DNA of 7,296 nucleotides from an uncultured Ancrocorticia sp. (GTDB lineage Bacteria; Actinomycetota; Actinomycetes; Actinomycetales; Actinomycetaceae): NCBI GenBank assembly GCA_905373325.1, contig CAJPTB010000089.1, positions 1-7,296 of the forward strand. Direction: 5' to 3'. The notes below the pieces were generated by a model. That model ran no database searches, was not told where the DNA came from, and saw only the letters and a program-made list of their open reading frames with translations. Each line of letters starts with the position of its first letter. The first letter of the stretch is position 1. Below are positions 5,599 to 7,296 of this stretch, in pieces. The translations under genes and the position numbers were made by a program.

Positions 5599-6726
5599 AT
5601 GGAGAACACGGAGTTTCGCGTTGAGTTGGTCCGTTTGGTCGATGAGTCGTATCCCGTCGTCGTCGGACGGGGCCTCGAGGGGAGCGTGGCGGAATTCCTC
5701 GCGGACAAGCACCCCGACCGGAGGGCGGCGGTGGTCACCGACTCGAACGTCGCCTCCCTGGCCGGCAAGAGTTTGCTCTCCTCATTTGGCTCGAAGCCAG
5801 CGGACCTCGTCGTCTTCCCCGCCGGGGAAGCCTCGAAAACCCGCGAGGTCAAGGAACGCGTCGAGGACGAGCTCATCGCCAGAGGATTCGGGCGCGACAC
5901 CGTGATCGTCGCCCTCGGGGGCGGCGTCGTCACCGACCTCGCCGGCTTCGTGGCTGCGACGTTCACTCGCGGGGTCCCTTACGTCAGCTTGACGACGACG
6001 CTGTTGGGGGCGGCGGACGCCGCGATCGGAGGAAAGACGGCGGTCGACACCCCAGCGGCCACCAATCTCATCGGCGCATTCCACCAGCCGGCCGCAGTGT
6101 TCATCGACCTCGACAGGTGGCTCACGCTGTCCGATCGGCAGATTCGCGAGGGGCTCGGAGAGACCGTCAAGCACGCCTGCATAGCCGATGTGGGCTTCTT
6201 CGAGGCCCTCGAGGACGCGTTTGTGGAACGGGGGCTCAGCCCCGCCGAGTTCGTCCGCGACGACGCCCTGGCCGAGCTCACGGCAAGGCGCAACTGCGAG
6301 ATCAAACGGGATTTCGTGACCTCGGACGTCCACGAGGGCAACAGGCGCATGGGATTGAACCTCGGCCACACGATCGGCCGGGCGCTGGAGACTGCCGCCG
6401 GGTACACCCTCAATCACGGCGAGTGCGTGGCGATCGGCTTGGCCCTTCAGTCCCGCCTCGGGGAGCGCTTGGGATACTGCAGCCCCTCCGATGTCGCGAG
6501 GATCGAGGCGCTCCTGAGCGCGATAGGCCTTCCCACGAAGATTCCCGAGGAAGTGCCGGTCGATCGGATCATGGAGGCCATGGCGCACGACAAGAAAGGC
6601 AAAGCCGGCGCCATCCGCTTCGTCTTCCAGGACGGCGTCGGGCGCCTTGTCGTGCACGACGGCGGATCCTATGCTCGGCCCGTCGCGGCGGAGGATGTGC
6701 GCGCCTTCCTGCAGTCGCAGGTGTGA
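5599..6726 (+). CDS. aroB: 3-dehydroquinate synthase
   Basis: This cytoplasmic, NAD- and metal-dependent enzyme converts DAHP to 3-dehydroquinate, the second step of the shikimate pathway. It has 375 residues, a normal length. Visible motifs are the NAD-binding GEASKT (76-81) and GGGVVTDLAGF (107-117); R124; D140; K146 in GGKTAVD; N156 in NLIGAFHQP; E188 and K191 in GLGETVKH; R250; metal ligands H257 (LNLGHT) and H273 (LNHGE); and DKK (331-333). With E188, H257 and H273 the metal site is complete. Three positions differ from the usual pattern: T155 where GKN has lysine, D150 for asparagine, and R261 where GHTxGHA has its second histidine. The ATG at 5599 is chosen because the family N-terminus begins there; an upstream in-frame ATG at 5455 would add 48 unrelated residues. 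No other shikimate genes are visible. Another sugar-phosphate cyclase activity is possible but less likely. Confidence 0.92.
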   Translation: MENTEFRVELVRLVDESYPVVVGRGLEGSVAEFLADKHPDRRAAVVTDSNVASLAGKSLLSSFGSKPADLVVFPAGEASKTREVKERVEDELIARGFGRDTVIVALGGGVVTDLAGFVAATFTRGVPYVSLTTTLLGAADAAIGGKTAVDTPAATNLIGAFHQPAAVFIDLDRWLTLSDRQIREGLGETVKHACIADVGFFEALEDAFVERGLSPAEFVRDDALAELTARRNCEIKRDFVTSDVHEGNRRMGLNLGHTIGRALETAAGYTLNHGECVAIGLALQSRLGERLGYCSPSDVARIEALLSAIGLPTKIPEEVPVDRIMEAMAHDKKGKAGAIRFVFQDGVGRLVVHDGGSYARPVAAEDVRAFLQSQV

Positions 6727-6754
6727 GCGGCAATCGCAGGAACGGCCGCTTCAC
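6723..6754 (+). terminator. Stem-loop at the end of aroB (possible terminator)
   Basis: GTGAGCGGC (6723-6731) pairs with GCCGC-TCAC (6745-6754, with one bulged T) around a 13-nt loop. It overlaps the aroB stop codon and sits in the 68-bp convergent space before the membrane protein gene's end. No T-run follows, so it is not a classical intrinsic terminator. Confidence 0.3.
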
Positions 6755-6794
6755 CCGATCTCGACGCTGCAGGCGAGCTTTCCCCGGCTTCCGG

Positions 6795-7296
6795 TCAGCG
6801 AGGCGCAGGGGCCGCGGCGTCGGCGGACGGGCCGTAGCCGTCCGCGTTCGCCGAGCCGCCGGCCTGCTCGCCGCCGTCCGCTTGCTTGCCGCCGTCCGCT
6901 TTACTGTCGCTCTCGTCGCCGCCCTCGAAGATGGAGCTGAAGCGGGCGTAGGCGAGTGAAAGGCCGAAGCACACAAGGCCCGCCAGGAGGAGCGAGACGA
7001 TCCGCACAAGCGAGTTCTGGCCGGCCATGTCCACGATCGCGAATCGCAAGACCATGACCATGATCAGCCCGAGCCCGTAGATTCGAAGGGCCTTGCCGCG
7101 CGCAATGAAGCCGATGAGCACGCACACGGTTCCCGCGGTCAGGAAGGCGATCGTCCCGAAGACGGAGGACCCGCCGGAAACCCCGCCGAAGAGGAAGAAG
7201 CCGCCGACGACGCCGATGGTCGTGTTCGCGGCGACGACGACCGATCCGGCGACGTTCTCCGCCGCGGGCCACGCCATCCAGGTCAGCGCCATGTTC
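6795..7296 (-). CDS. DUF2339-like multi-pass membrane protein, C-terminal part
   Basis: Only the C-terminal end is in the window; the reading frame is open through the right edge, so the start lies outside and the internal ATG at 7292 need not be the start. About 167 codons are visible. Counting from that ATG, four hydrophobic segments lie at roughly 17-36, 43-63, 70-88 and 96-115. The pattern RIYGLGLIMVMVLRFAIVDMAGQNSLVRIVSLLLAGLVCFGLSLAYARF resembles the end of DUF2339 predicted membrane proteins (a run of the type vDLagL..llRilsfl..G..Ll..sylY). A soluble tail of about 45 residues follows, rich in G, D, A, S and Q with repeated ADGG units, probably flexible. The function is unknown. It converges with aroB and seems unrelated to the transporter island. 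The family call rests on remembered pattern only. Confidence 0.7.
   Translation of the reverse strand, partial: NMALTWMAWPAAENVAGSVVVAANTTIGVVGGFFLFGGVSGGSSVFGTIAFLTAGTVCVLIGFIARGKALRIYGLGLIMVMVLRFAIVDMAGQNSLVRIVSLLLAGLVCFGLSLAYARFSSIFEGGDESDSKADGGKQADGGEQAGGSANADGYGPSADAAAPAPR
6870..6901. repeat. Short tandem repeat in the DUF2339-like tail (period 18 bp)
   Basis: The 14-mer GCCGCCGTCCGCTT occurs at 6870-6883 and 6888-6901, 18 bp apart, encoding repeated ADGG on the minus strand. The period is a multiple of three, so copy-number change would keep the frame. Confidence 0.6.

Noticed and set aside
5782..6657. 291-codon minus-strand open frame opposite aroB
   Set aside because: aroB on the plus strand has clear family motifs; the antisense product shows none.

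Overview
The window is GC-rich bacterial chromosome with dense, mostly minus-strand genes. DesK/DesR-style regulators next to drug-type ABC transporters are typical of Actinobacteria and Firmicutes. The GC-rich codons, a TDLAGF-type AroB and several TAnnnT -10 boxes placed 5-8 nt from start codons (leaderless-type starts) make an actinobacterium, possibly Coriobacteriia-like, the best guess. That assignment is inference only. No tRNA, rRNA, CRISPR, transposase or phage gene was seen.

Layout from right to left, the direction of most transcription. At 6795-7296 (minus) is the C-terminal end of a multi-pass membrane protein resembling DUF2339. aroB (5599-6726, plus) converges on it. The divergent region 5440-5598 holds a perfect 10-bp-arm inverted repeat joined to a second palindrome. 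It separates aroB from a minus-strand ABC pair: ATPase 2 (4468-5439) and permease 2 (3621-4466), almost abutting. A 381-bp non-coding gap rich in GC hairpins follows. Next come a membrane histidine kinase (1920-3239) and its NarL/DesR-type response regulator (1246-1854). After a 152-bp gap with a recognisable promoter comes a second ABC pair: ATPase 1 (218-1093) and permease 1, which runs off the left edge.

Taken together, 1-5439 reads as one functional island. A membrane sensor kinase and its regulator sit between two paralogous exporter modules, resembling the Bacillus LnrJK/LnrLMN (linearmycin resistance) and YvfRSTU arrangements but with two full ATPase-permease pairs. The likely role is sensing and exporting, or resisting, a membrane-active compound; the substrate cannot be read from the sequence. 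aroB is a neighbour of unrelated metabolic function (shikimate pathway), apparently with its own promoter. The parts most worth a second look are the operator-like sequences at 5476-5511 and 1102-1161, the candidate leaderless starts, and non-consensus residues in the AroB active site. I do not see a clearly unprecedented system here.
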